DNA of 45,439 bases from an uncultured bacterium (lineage in GTDB: Bacteria > Verrucomicrobiota > Kiritimatiellia > CAIKKV01 > CAITUY01): NCBI GenBank assembly GCA_903908715.1, contig CAIVSY010000085.1, positions 1 to 45,439 on the forward strand, given 5' to 3'. The position numbers and the translations under genes are program-made. A model generated the notes under the pieces. It ran no database searches. It was not told the DNA's origin and was given only the letters and a program-made list of their open reading frames with translations. Shown piece by piece: positions 9,259 to 17,059 of the stretch; within the stretch, counting starts at the first letter, position 1, and the number at the start of each line of letters is the position of its first letter.

Positions 9259-10523
9259 GATACGCTATCCAGATCAAGGACCTGTGGGCCAGCTACCGGA
9301 CTCACCACGTCTTGCACGGACTGTCGCTGGATGTGATGGAAGGGGAAATGATCGGGATCCTGGGCCCGAATGGCGCAGGCAAGTCAACCTTGTTTAAAGC
9401 ACTGACAGGGTGGATTCCACCCTTGAAAGGCTCAGTCTCGGTCTTTGGGACCCCCATCGACCAAATGCCTCCGCGCGAACGGGCACGCTACATTGCCGTC
9501 GTGCCCCAGGAACTGGACCTTCCGGTTGCTTATACGGTGGAGGAGGTCGTGATGATGGGACGAACGGCCTCCATTGGCCGAATGTCCAATCCCAGCGCCT
9601 TGGACCGACAGATAACCGAACGCGCAATGGTTTACACCGATGTTGCGGATGTGCGCAACCGCCCTTTGACAGAACTCAGCGGGGGAGAACGACAGCGAGC
9701 CGTTGTCGCCATGGCTTTGGCGCAGGAGCCTCGCATCCTGCTGATGGACGAAGCGACATCTCGACTGGATATCAACCACCGACTTGAGATCATGCAACTG
9801 GTTGAGCGATGGAACCAGGAAAACGGGGTCACGGTCCTGATGATTAGTCACGACCTTCAGCTTGCTGCTGAATTCAGCCGTCGGCTCATCATGCTGAATA
9901 ACGGCCGTATCGTTGCCGATGGCACACCCCCAGAAGTGCTTACGGAGACATCCATCCGGCAGATTTACCACTGTGATGTACGGATTCATGATGACACTCG
10001 CACCGGCTCAATCAGCATCCTGCCTGCCCCCCGAACACGTCCGGGGGAAGCAGGAAACGGGCGCCACGTGCATGTCGTTGCCGGCGGCGGTTGTGGAGAG
10101 GAGGCGTTACGGCGCCTTGCACTGTCCGGGTATACGATCAGTTCCGGCGTTCTCAACAGCGGCGACTTGGATGCTGAAGTGGCCGCCGCGCTCGGGGCAC
10201 GCATTGTTACAGAGCAACCGTTCTCCCCTATCAGCGCGGCTGCATTATCCAAGGCCATGGACATGGCTCTGTCCGCCACGGCTGCAGTACTTACTCCCGT
10301 GCCCTTTGGAACCGGCAATCTCGCGAATCTCACGATCCTGGAGCGTTTCGTCGAAATGAAACGCCCCGTCTACATTGCGGGAGGCATCGAAACACGTGAT
10401 TATACCCCCAACAAGGAAGCGATGGCTCGAGTCACCAACCTCCTGGCCCGAGGAGCCGTGGCATGGAACAATGTTGCCGAACTTACGGCTCTCCTTCCCC
10501 AAACTGCTTCCAAGACCGCATAA
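9255..10523 (+). CDS. btuD: BtuD/FecE-type ABC ATPase with an extra C-terminal domain
   Basis: A 422-residue protein starting at ATG 9255, which overlaps the permease stop. Residues 1-250 are a complete ABC ATPase: Walker A GPNGAGKST (37-45), signature LSGGERQR (141-148), Walker B ILLMDEATSRLD (161-172), H-loop H199. A domain of about 150 residues follows from H271 (HVHVVAGGGCG) to the end, with a Gly-rich segment, a conserved-looking FGTGN and an AGGIETRDYT segment. FecE-type ATPases are usually about 250-270 residues, so the extension is additional. I recall similar extensions on corrinoid/iron-complex ATPases of other anaerobes; a nucleotide- or ligand-sensing role is only a guess. Confidence 0.85.
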   Translation: MRYAIQIKDLWASYRTHHVLHGLSLDVMEGEMIGILGPNGAGKSTLFKALTGWIPPLKGSVSVFGTPIDQMPPRERARYIAVVPQELDLPVAYTVEEVVMMGRTASIGRMSNPSALDRQITERAMVYTDVADVRNRPLTELSGGERQRAVVAMALAQEPRILLMDEATSRLDINHRLEIMQLVERWNQENGVTVLMISHDLQLAAEFSRRLIMLNNGRIVADGTPPEVLTETSIRQIYHCDVRIHDDTRTGSISILPAPRTRPGEAGNGRHVHVVAGGGCGEEALRRLALSGYTISSGVLNSGDLDAEVAAALGARIVTEQPFSPISAAALSKAMDMALSATAAVLTPVPFGTGNLANLTILERFVEMKRPVYIAGGIETRDYTPNKEAMARVTNLLARGAVAWNNVAELTALLPQTASKTA

Positions 10524-10572
10524 ACGCCTGTCTCCGAAAACGGAAAGCAACGCCTGCCCAGCATACTGCCTT

Positions 10573-11532
10573 TCACCCTACCCCTTGGCAATCCGCAGCT
10601 TTCTGCCGCGCGCAACGCACTGTTTCCGGGAACAGATAATCCAGGAAACACTTGGCAACCTCTTTCCCCTCCGGCGGCGAAATAGCCAAGTCGGGACTTA
10701 ACTCAATAATCCAGAATCGTTTCGCCTTTGTATTAACAAGAAAATCGATCCCGATGACTGGAATCCCCAGGGCGTTTACAACCCGCTTGGCCATTTTCAA
10801 CACCGGGACCGGCACGCACTCTGTGACAATGTCAACGGTCCCTCCAGTATGATAATTGGACGTCAGCCGCACCTGGGCCCAAACCCCGCTGGCAGGCACA
10901 TCCGACCATTTCCAACCAAGTAGCGACAAGCTCCTCTCGGTCTCCGCATTGATCGGGATCACATTGCTTGGATCTTTCTCACGCGCTGCACAATTTCGCC
11001 TTGTCACCAGTTTCCGAAGCGTATCGCGGCCATTCCCTATAACGCCTGCCGGCCTCCGCAGAATGGCGGCAACATAACTTCCGTTAACAAAGATGAGGCG
11101 ATAGTCTTGCCCAGAGACGCATTCCTCCAGCAATACGTTTTCCTCATATCTTCGGGCACGCTGAACCGCGTGACGCAACGAATGCACATCCGAAACCGCA
11201 ACAGAAACACCGCGGCCGCCCCACTGAGCACATGGTTTCACAACGATCCGACGAAATCTTTTCAAGAAACCGGCTGCATGCGCCATGTCCACGTACTTCT
11301 CCTGTGCAGGAACGGGAAAACCCCTGGATCTCAGGAAACGGTTGGCAAGATACTTATTCTGCGCCATATGAAACGAAACCGCCCCCACCCGATCCGTCAA
11401 GGAGTTGAAACAACGAACCTCCCGCCCGGCATGCTCTAGTGTGAATATCGGGGTACTCGGCTCAATCACCCTTATCCTGATCCCGCGCAGTCTGGCTTCA
11501 TCAGTGATTGTTGTCGTGTAAACGCTATCCAT
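10573..11532 (-). CDS. ATP-grasp ligase, CphA/GshF-like amino-acid or peptide ligase
   Basis: A 319-residue soluble protein with an ATP-grasp fold. Visible elements are the nucleotide-binding strand FRRIVVKPCAQWGGRGVSVAV (~95-115), the hinge segment ENVLLEECVSGQDYRLIFVNG, and the metal-binding end WIIELSPDLAISPPEG. The stretch RPAGVIGNGRDTLRKLV resembles the cyanophycin synthetase/GshF class, which ligates amino acids. Oddity: the second metal-ligand motif is usually E-x-N, but here it reads ELS. The gene is divergent from the unknown 651-residue gene, with a 120-bp shared upstream region, and converges on btuD. The substrate is unknown. Confidence 0.75.
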   Translation of the reverse strand: MDSVYTTTITDEARLRGIRIRVIEPSTPIFTLEHAGREVRCFNSLTDRVGAVSFHMAQNKYLANRFLRSRGFPVPAQEKYVDMAHAAGFLKRFRRIVVKPCAQWGGRGVSVAVSDVHSLRHAVQRARRYEENVLLEECVSGQDYRLIFVNGSYVAAILRRPAGVIGNGRDTLRKLVTRRNCAAREKDPSNVIPINAETERSLSLLGWKWSDVPASGVWAQVRLTSNYHTGGTVDIVTECVPVPVLKMAKRVVNALGIPVIGIDFLVNTKAKRFWIIELSPDLAISPPEGKEVAKCFLDYLFPETVRCARQKAADCQGVG

Positions 11533-11652
11533 ATCCGTATCCTACATTTCCCAAACGAACTGTCATCACTTATTGCGCAGGGCAGGGGCAGGACGCTTGG
11601 GCAGGAATGCTTTGCACTGTTCAGATGATCCTATCGGTGATATGAATGGGGT

Positions 11653-13608
11653 ATGCCCATCCGGATCATCGGCGAACCGTTGTTTACCCGAAACGCGCAA
11701 GGTGCAATAGTATCACGGATTGCCACCATCTTCCCCCAAACCCGCACACTCGTGACCATTCCAGGAATTCACGCGACCCAACGCATCGCCTACATCGCTG
11801 GCATGAACGCCGAACGCCAGGCCAGCGGCCTACCCCTGTTGACCGAGGCGGAGGCTCTTGCCGAATGGCGGCTTTCGGTTGACCTGATGGTTGACGAGAA
11901 TACCGTCCTGATCCGGCCAGACCCTGAAAATATGCGGTTGTCGTTTGAAGCGGACGAGATCTTGCAGGAACTTGTTTCCAAACCACGAATCAAGTTTCTC
12001 CACATAATGAACAAGACCGTACGACAAGCCATCAAAGAAAGGGGAGAAAACTGGCGCATTGCTCCGCTACCCCGAAGCCCGGAGGAAATGAAGCAGATGA
12101 TCCTCTCATCGATGGTGCCGATTGGCGGCCGTTCGATTTACTACTATAGTCGTGTTTCCGGCACCCGGTATCTGACATGGCAACAATTTGCCGAGTTGGG
12201 AAATCTCCCTGAAGCCGAACTCACAGAACACCTGATCGAAATTCGCAATTTTGCAGGGCGCGTAAACCGGATGGGGCGACCCGAGATCGCTTTTTTCGCG
12301 GTGGACCGAAATCTGACATACGAAGATATGCATCCGTGCGACCCATCACAGATGACCCCGGAGTCCATCCGTCATTGCTACGAAGCACTGAAAGCCCGCT
12401 TTCGCGATGCCGTCCCGAATGACCTTCTGGAAGACAACCCGGATGCCATCGAATGGCGGAACCTGATGTTCTCGGCTCTCATCGGACAGTATGAGGAAAC
12501 AATGCCCGAGGAAGTCATGCTGGGGCTCAGCTCTGAGTTCTTTATGCAAATCGAATGGCTTCCAGGCGGAAGAATTGACAAGGGCGAAATACTTTTTGAT
12601 CCCATTTTCGAGGAACTTGATCGCCCCGACGCAACGGAGGAGGTGCGGAAATTATGCGACGAGAAGGCCCGCGGATTCATTTTCAATTTTGTACGCGAAT
12701 TCGGTGATATTGAATACGTTAATGTCGGGCGGGTCATGAGCTCTCTCTCCCGTCGGCCCAGCGGAACCGGGCGGAGGGAAGTGTACGTGGCGGAAATTCA
12801 GCAGCGCGGAGCACCCGAGCCCTTTGTACGGATCCTGCGAATGCAGAAGTGGGGAATTCGGGAACATCTTGAGGAGCAGAAGGATCTTCTGACCGCCATT
12901 ATGCAAGCCGAGGAATATACCGATTACACCCTCGACCGACGTTTGGGTTGCCGTCAACTCGGGATGAATCTTCCGCCCCGAACAACACCGCGGAAGATCT
13001 CGGAGCGGTACCACGGATCACGCAAGGAATATGAAGGCCAAATGATCTGGTCAACCTATTTCGAGCGCGAATACGTACCCGGCATGGCAACCGACAAGAT
13101 CCCGCGCCAGCGTTTTCTCGACCCGGCATTCAGCTTGAAATTCGCCTCATTGCTGGGACGTGCCGCAGCAACCAACATGATTGTCGGGCGCACAAATCTG
13201 GAGGATCATGTTCTCTTTGATGATGGCGACGAAATCCTGATTGATGACCCTGACGGAAAACCCTTGGAAATCCTGGTCACAGATCACACGGGAGCGTTTG
13301 CCGAATACATCCTGTCGCTGGAACAGCATGCGCCCGCCTATGCGACACCCATGAATCGCCGACTCTCTTTCCTGCCATATCCGAAAGATGTCGTTGCCAC
13401 CTATATTGAATCGTTCCTGGAACGCTTCATCCACATCCAGCAGGAATACCGCAAGAGAAAGCGCGCTTTCGACACCTTGTTCAAGCACAGGCGACGCGAT
13501 GAACAAGGGAGCTTTGCCTACCGCTGGGAACGGGTTCTGGAACGGCTGGACCGAACGGACCCCGCAGCCATTGCCGACCGCATCCGACGGACTATCCACA
13601 TCGCGTGA
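11653..13608 (+). CDS. Unknown 651-residue protein, possibly with a divergent kinase-like C-terminal lobe
   Basis: I do not recognise the family. It is a charged, soluble protein with no signal peptide or membrane segment. Start ATG 11653 is the first in frame; ATG codons at 11642 and 11646 are out of frame. Residues 512-535 (GRTNLEDHVLF...EILIDDPDG) resemble the catalytic-loop-to-DFG region of kinase-fold proteins of the APH/HipA/PI3K type. In the APH-like pattern NVLVDDG...VIDFG, the Asn is replaced by His519 and the catalytic Asp appears lost. The last ~60 residues are helical and Arg/Lys/Glu-rich. It is divergent from the ATP-grasp gene, so the two may work together. Codon use and base composition look like the neighbours. 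Confidence 0.6.
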   Translation: MPIRIIGEPLFTRNAQGAIVSRIATIFPQTRTLVTIPGIHATQRIAYIAGMNAERQASGLPLLTEAEALAEWRLSVDLMVDENTVLIRPDPENMRLSFEADEILQELVSKPRIKFLHIMNKTVRQAIKERGENWRIAPLPRSPEEMKQMILSSMVPIGGRSIYYYSRVSGTRYLTWQQFAELGNLPEAELTEHLIEIRNFAGRVNRMGRPEIAFFAVDRNLTYEDMHPCDPSQMTPESIRHCYEALKARFRDAVPNDLLEDNPDAIEWRNLMFSALIGQYEETMPEEVMLGLSSEFFMQIEWLPGGRIDKGEILFDPIFEELDRPDATEEVRKLCDEKARGFIFNFVREFGDIEYVNVGRVMSSLSRRPSGTGRREVYVAEIQQRGAPEPFVRILRMQKWGIREHLEEQKDLLTAIMQAEEYTDYTLDRRLGCRQLGMNLPPRTTPRKISERYHGSRKEYEGQMIWSTYFEREYVPGMATDKIPRQRFLDPAFSLKFASLLGRAAATNMIVGRTNLEDHVLFDDGDEILIDDPDGKPLEILVTDHTGAFAEYILSLEQHAPAYATPMNRRLSFLPYPKDVVATYIESFLERFIHIQQEYRKRKRAFDTLFKHRRRDEQGSFAYRWERVLERLDRTDPAAIADRIRRTIHIA

Positions 13609-13627
13609 AACAGACAGGGACTATAAA

Positions 13628-13704
13628 TGGTCGGGCCGTGGGGATTTGAACCCCAGACCTTCTGCACCCCAAGCAGACGCGCTACCAGTCTGCGCTACGG
13701 CCCG
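13628..13704 (-). tRNA. tRNA-Pro (anticodon GGG)
   Basis: A complete 77-nt cloverleaf. The acceptor CGGGCCG (13704-13698) pairs with CGGCCCG (13638-13632), the discriminator is A, and CCA is encoded (13630-13628). The anticodon stem TCTGC/GCAGA encloses the loop TTGGGGT, giving anticodon GGG for proline codons CCC/CCU. The T-arm contains GGTTCAAATCC. It lies 20 bp beyond the 651-residue gene on the opposite strand. Confidence 0.95.
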
Positions 13705-13871
13705 ATTATACCAAAATATCAGTTCACACCTTGTACGGGCTATTTTCCAGCTAAAACCCGTTCCCGTCATCTCCTGCCCCGCTGTTTCTTAAACGCTCAT
13801 CTCACCCGCGTCAACTCTCTCGCAAAAGCGACAGGGTCATCCTTCAACCCATCAAAAGGAGGGTATCACTA

Positions 13872-14816
13872 TCAAGTGGGTTTAGCCCCGTCAAGAAACG
13901 AATCAAAAACCCGCTCCCAAATCTCCCGTCCATCATCCGACTCATCTTCCACTACAGCCTTCTCACGCAACTTGGCCACATATTCTGTAAGCGCTTTACC
14001 TTTGCGCTCGTGCATCAATAACTCCCGAATCCGTTCTTTGACGTCTTCAAACGGCATCGGCGAACCTTGCGTTTCATCCACTTTCTCAAGAATATGCAAG
14101 CCGAGGGGCGTCTCAACAACATCACTCAATTCCCCAACATCCATCCCGAAAACAAGATTGTCAATCTGAGGCAGGGTCATCCCTGCAACGACCCAACCAA
14201 GACTGCCTCCCGCCTCCTTGCCACTCGGGCACTCGGAATGTTGAGCAGCCAAATCGGCAAAATCCTCTCCTTCCATAACGCGATGGCGCAAGTCCAACAG
14301 CTGGGAACGTGTCGCATCCTTGTCCGCCCTGGCTTCGGAGGCGGGCCGCATGAGGATATGCCGAACCAATGCCTGGTCCGGGGTTGCATAGCGCTCGGGA
14401 TGTTCCTCATAGTACGCACGCAGTTCTTCCTCCGCGCACTCTGTTGCCGCAGATGTAACCCTTCCGACAAGCTGGTCCAACTGCTTGCCCGCCTTAACAC
14501 TGGCCCAGAACTGCTCCATGCTTATCCCCTGCCTTGACAGGATCTCTGAGAATTTGGAATCGCCTCCCGCCTTCTGCACAAGGGCCAGCACAGCCTTTTC
14601 CACCTCGGAATCAGGCACTTCAATATGTCGCCTCTTCACTTCCTCAATCAGAAGCTGCGTCCCGACAGCATGTTCCCGCGCCTTGGCGAGCAACTCGTCT
14701 GCATGCTCACCCAATTCCGCCCTGGACAAGTGCTGACTATAGAATTCAAGCAGTCTCTTCAGCTCATTTAAAACCGCCGCCTCGGGAATGTTCCGCCCGT
14801 TGACTCGCAATGTCAT
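13872..14816 (-). CDS. PpiC/parvulin-type peptidyl-prolyl isomerase without signal peptide
   Basis: A 314-residue protein. ATG 14816 is chosen over upstream ATG 14864 because GGGAGGCGG lies just before it. The N-terminal ~130 residues form a helical SurA_N/trigger-factor-like region. The parvulin domain spans about 145-250, with ALVRHILMRP, EGEDFADLAAQHSECPSG, AGGSLGWV and ETPLGLHILEK. There is no export signal, so it probably acts in the cytoplasm, more like NifM-type isomerases than SurA/PrsA. It lies 57 bp downstream of tsaB in the same direction. Confidence 0.85.
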   Translation of the reverse strand: MTLRVNGRNIPEAAVLNELKRLLEFYSQHLSRAELGEHADELLAKAREHAVGTQLLIEEVKRRHIEVPDSEVEKAVLALVQKAGGDSKFSEILSRQGISMEQFWASVKAGKQLDQLVGRVTSAATECAEEELRAYYEEHPERYATPDQALVRHILMRPASEARADKDATRSQLLDLRHRVMEGEDFADLAAQHSECPSGKEAGGSLGWVVAGMTLPQIDNLVFGMDVGELSDVVETPLGLHILEKVDETQGSPMPFEDVKERIRELLMHERKGKALTEYVAKLREKAVVEDESDDGREIWERVFDSFLDGAKPT

Positions 14817-14872
14817 TACCGCCTCCCTATGTCCTGCAATCCACTCATCCCCAAACACATACACATCGCTTG

Positions 14873-15559
14873 CTACTCCCTGTCTCTCGGGGCAACCGTT
14901 GTCGCAGGGTGGACATAAACCGGCACCAGCGGTTCAGTTGCACTCCCATGATCCAGTTTGGCAAGTCCGAGAAGTCCGATGGAGCGCGCCGACGGCACCA
15001 CTCGCCGCCGTTCCAGGACGACTTCCGCCGGGCAGATAGACTCCAACCGGGAACCGATCCTATCCCAGTCCGCTGTAATCCAGGCAGTTAATCCGGAACC
15101 ACAGAAGGCACTTCCACCATCCGGATTTCCCACAAACATCGGCGCTTGCAGTTCTGGCCAGATCCTGCCGCGACGAAATTTGTGTGCCCAGAGTTCCTGC
15201 CGGCGTGCATCCCCAAAAACCACCACCTCATCCGTCTTGGATCTATTCAGGCACTCATATGCGGCTGCTTCAGAACTACCTATCCCGACGACACGTTTAG
15301 CCCCCGGGGCTGCGAGGGAACAGGCCGCCGCCATGGCCATCCTCAAGCCCGCAAATGCCCCGGGTCCCACTCCAACTGCAAACAGGTCCACATCAGCCAA
15401 TTCCAGGACACCCGTGGCGCACAATTGACCTAGCTCGGCAAACAAACCCTGCCGTTCCGCACGACTTTCATCCCAGACGCGCTCACACACGACATCATGC
15501 CCCACAAGCAGCGCGATGCTGCCTGTATTCGTTGACATCTCTATAGCTAGTGTTTTCAT
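14873..15559 (-). CDS. tsaB: tRNA threonylcarbamoyladenosine biosynthesis protein TsaB
   Basis: A 228-residue ASKHA-fold partner of TsaD, needed for the t6A37 modification of tRNAs reading ANN codons. The N-terminus MKTLAIEMSTNTGSIALL is the TsaB opening motif; VGVGPGAFAGLRMAMAAACSLA is the family signature. Length is normal. It is probably the first gene of a two-gene unit with the parvulin-like gene and is divergent from tRNA-His, with a 67-bp gap. Confidence 0.93.
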   Translation of the reverse strand: MKTLAIEMSTNTGSIALLVGHDVVCERVWDESRAERQGLFAELGQLCATGVLELADVDLFAVGVGPGAFAGLRMAMAAACSLAAPGAKRVVGIGSSEAAAYECLNRSKTDEVVVFGDARRQELWAHKFRRGRIWPELQAPMFVGNPDGGSAFCGSGLTAWITADWDRIGSRLESICPAEVVLERRRVVPSARSIGLLGLAKLDHGSATEPLVPVYVHPATTVAPRDRE

Positions 15560-15626
15560 TTCGCAGGAGAATTATTTTCTTGATCCTGGAGTCACTCACG
15601 TGGATGATGCACCCCTGTTTAATCGC

Positions 15627-15704
15627 GGCGAATGTAGCTCAGTTGGTTAGAGCATCAGATTGTGGATCTGAGAGTCGCGGGTTCGAATCCCGTCATTCGC
15701 CCCA
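15627..15704 (+). tRNA. tRNA-His (anticodon GTG), with encoded G-1 and CCA
   Basis: The acceptor GCGAATG (15628-15634) pairs with CATTCGC (15694-15700). An extra 5' G at 15627 can pair with C73 (15701), the His-specific G-1:C73 feature read by HisRS. The anticodon stem TCAGA/TCTGA encloses TTGTGGA, giving anticodon GTG. CCA is encoded at 15702-15704. The last 12 nt overlap the 3' end of the opposing TPR-like gene. Confidence 0.96.
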
Positions 15705-16307
15705 ATCCCCCTCCAGGGCTTCCGCCCATTCCTGACGCGCACTGTCCACAGCCCTGCGCGCATTCTGCTCCTCAACAGTTCCCTCGGTCCAGAGCAACTC
15801 TGCCTCAGCCCGGGGAAAGTCTCCGGCCATTGCATACATCTCCGCCAGCACCGCATGATTGTACGGCTCCCAGAAATGCCAATCCGTGTATTCCCTCCAC
15901 ACTCGAATGGCTTCCCGCGGCGAATCCCGCCAGAGCAATCGCGCCTGCACGCGGCGCAATTGGCTTTTCCAGGGGTTTTGACGAAGCCCCCGCTCACACC
16001 ATAACGAAGCTTGATGAAACCACGAGTCGTCGTGCCGTCTCTGTTGCTCCCAGGCTGAATAGGCGGCTTCAGCAGCCAGTATGCTGAAATAGTAATTCCA
16101 GGGATACAGCGCGTAAGCCTTGCGACAAGCTTCCAACAACTGAAAGGTATCGGCAACAGGAGATCCATATTTCATCGTGAAATAGTATGCTTGAGCCGTC
16201 CCCGCCCTCAAGGCAAGCCGCATACCGGCCAAGGAAATCACCAGCAGGAAGACGCCTACAAGCGCCACAAACCAGGGATCACTCATTCCCTTTCGAAGAA
16301 TTCTCAT
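15693..16307 (-). CDS. Membrane-anchored TPR-like protein of unknown function
   Basis: A 204-residue protein with one N-terminal transmembrane segment (WFVALVGVFLLVISLAGMRLAL, ~12-33) and a helical periplasmic remainder. The pattern ALYPWNYYFSILAAEAAYSAW resembles TPR tails of O-antigen-ligase-like proteins; this is a similarity in style only. Met 8 (16286) is an alternative start: AAGGGA precedes it very closely, while nothing SD-like precedes Met 1. The stop lies inside the tRNA-His gene on the other strand. A terminator separates it from the polysaccharide-export genes upstream. Confidence 0.65.
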   Translation of the reverse strand: MRILRKGMSDPWFVALVGVFLLVISLAGMRLALRAGTAQAYYFTMKYGSPVADTFQLLEACRKAYALYPWNYYFSILAAEAAYSAWEQQRRHDDSWFHQASLWCERGLRQNPWKSQLRRVQARLLWRDSPREAIRVWREYTDWHFWEPYNHAVLAEMYAMAGDFPRAEAELLWTEGTVEEQNARRAVDSARQEWAEALEGDWGE

Positions 16308-16331
16308 GTCACGTATTCAAGCAAGAAACCC

Positions 16332-16370
16332 TAAAACAAAAGCCCCATCCCACGGGACAGGGCTTGTTTT
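16332..16370 (-). terminator. Intrinsic terminator after the Ala-rich coiled-coil gene
   Basis: On the minus strand AAGCCC (16365-16360) pairs with GGGCTT (16345-16340), with extra inner pairing of GTCCC/GGGAT, followed by TTGTTTTAG. It begins 30 bp after the stop of the coiled-coil gene and ends before the TPR-like gene, so it closes the polysaccharide-export transcript. Confidence 0.75.
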
Positions 16371-16395
16371 AAACCTCTCTCACCAGTCCAAGCAA

Positions 16396-16971
16396 CTATC
16401 TTCGCCCGACGGGCGTAGGAGAAGGCACGGTTGTTGTGGTCGTGGTGGTGGTGGTGGTCGTGGTCGTTCCTTCCTCTGCAGACTCCTGCTTCTCGACCAC
16501 GTCCTTCATTCGCTCGCTGATCACCTTGGCCTTGGCAAGTTCCCGCTCGGCGTCCGCGGCCGCCTTGGCCGCATCCTCCTCACTGGAGGCCCCTGCAGCA
16601 GCTTCCGCCGCGACCTTGACTGCATCAGCCAACGCCGTCAGCTTTTCGACCAATTTCGTCAACTTTGCCACCTTTTTTTCCAGAAGGGCCAAAGCAGTCC
16701 TGGCGTCCTCTAACACCTTCCGCGCCTCGCTGATCTTCTCAGGATCATTAGCCGCCTCTGCCTGCTGCAAGTCAGCCTCTGCTTGCTTTACAGACGCCCC
16801 GGCTTTTTCGACATCCTTTTCAGCATTTGTAAGAAGGTCGTTCGCACTTTTCAGCAATGCAGCCGCTTCTACTGCCGCCTTCGCCGCGGCATCAGCGGCC
16901 GCACCCGCTCGGCCAATTATGGGTAGTATGACCAACAACGCAATCACCCCTCCAACGATCCACTTGTTCAT
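16396..16971 (-). CDS. Exported Ala-rich coiled-coil protein with a poly-Thr tail
   Basis: A 191-residue protein with no recognised family. An N-terminal hydrophobic segment (IVGGVIALLVILPIIGRAGA) is a signal peptide or anchor. Residues ~25-160 form a heptad-like Ala/Glu/Lys/Leu coiled coil, somewhat like Lpp- or TolA-type stalks. The end has 13 consecutive Thr codons followed by a Pro/Arg tail. AGGAGGT lies 8 nt before ATG 16971. It lies 88 bp downstream of the Wza-like gene and may be a periplasmic spacer or wall-associated protein. Confidence 0.7.
   Translation of the reverse strand: MNKWIVGGVIALLVILPIIGRAGAAADAAAKAAVEAAALLKSANDLLTNAEKDVEKAGASVKQAEADLQQAEAANDPEKISEARKVLEDARTALALLEKKVAKLTKLVEKLTALADAVKVAAEAAAGASSEEDAAKAAADAERELAKAKVISERMKDVVEKQESAEEGTTTTTTTTTTTTTVPSPTPVGRR
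16430..16471 (-). repeat. Trinucleotide repeat coding for poly-Thr
   Basis: Thirteen Thr codons (a mix of ACC, ACG and ACA) lie near the 3' end of the coiled-coil gene. The ACC-rich core is nearly a microsatellite. Changes in unit number would alter tail length without a frameshift. Confidence 0.7.
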
Positions 16972-17059
16972 ACGACCATACCTCCTATTCGCGCCCTGTT
17001 TACATTACACTGCCCAGATTATCCTTCATGTCCCATCGCACGTCAAGCTCTTCGCCAAC

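Noticed and set aside
13705..13710. TATAAT next to the tRNA-Pro 5' end
   Set aside because: A -10 here would start transcription inside the tRNA; it directly abuts position 1, so it is not a usable promoter for this gene.
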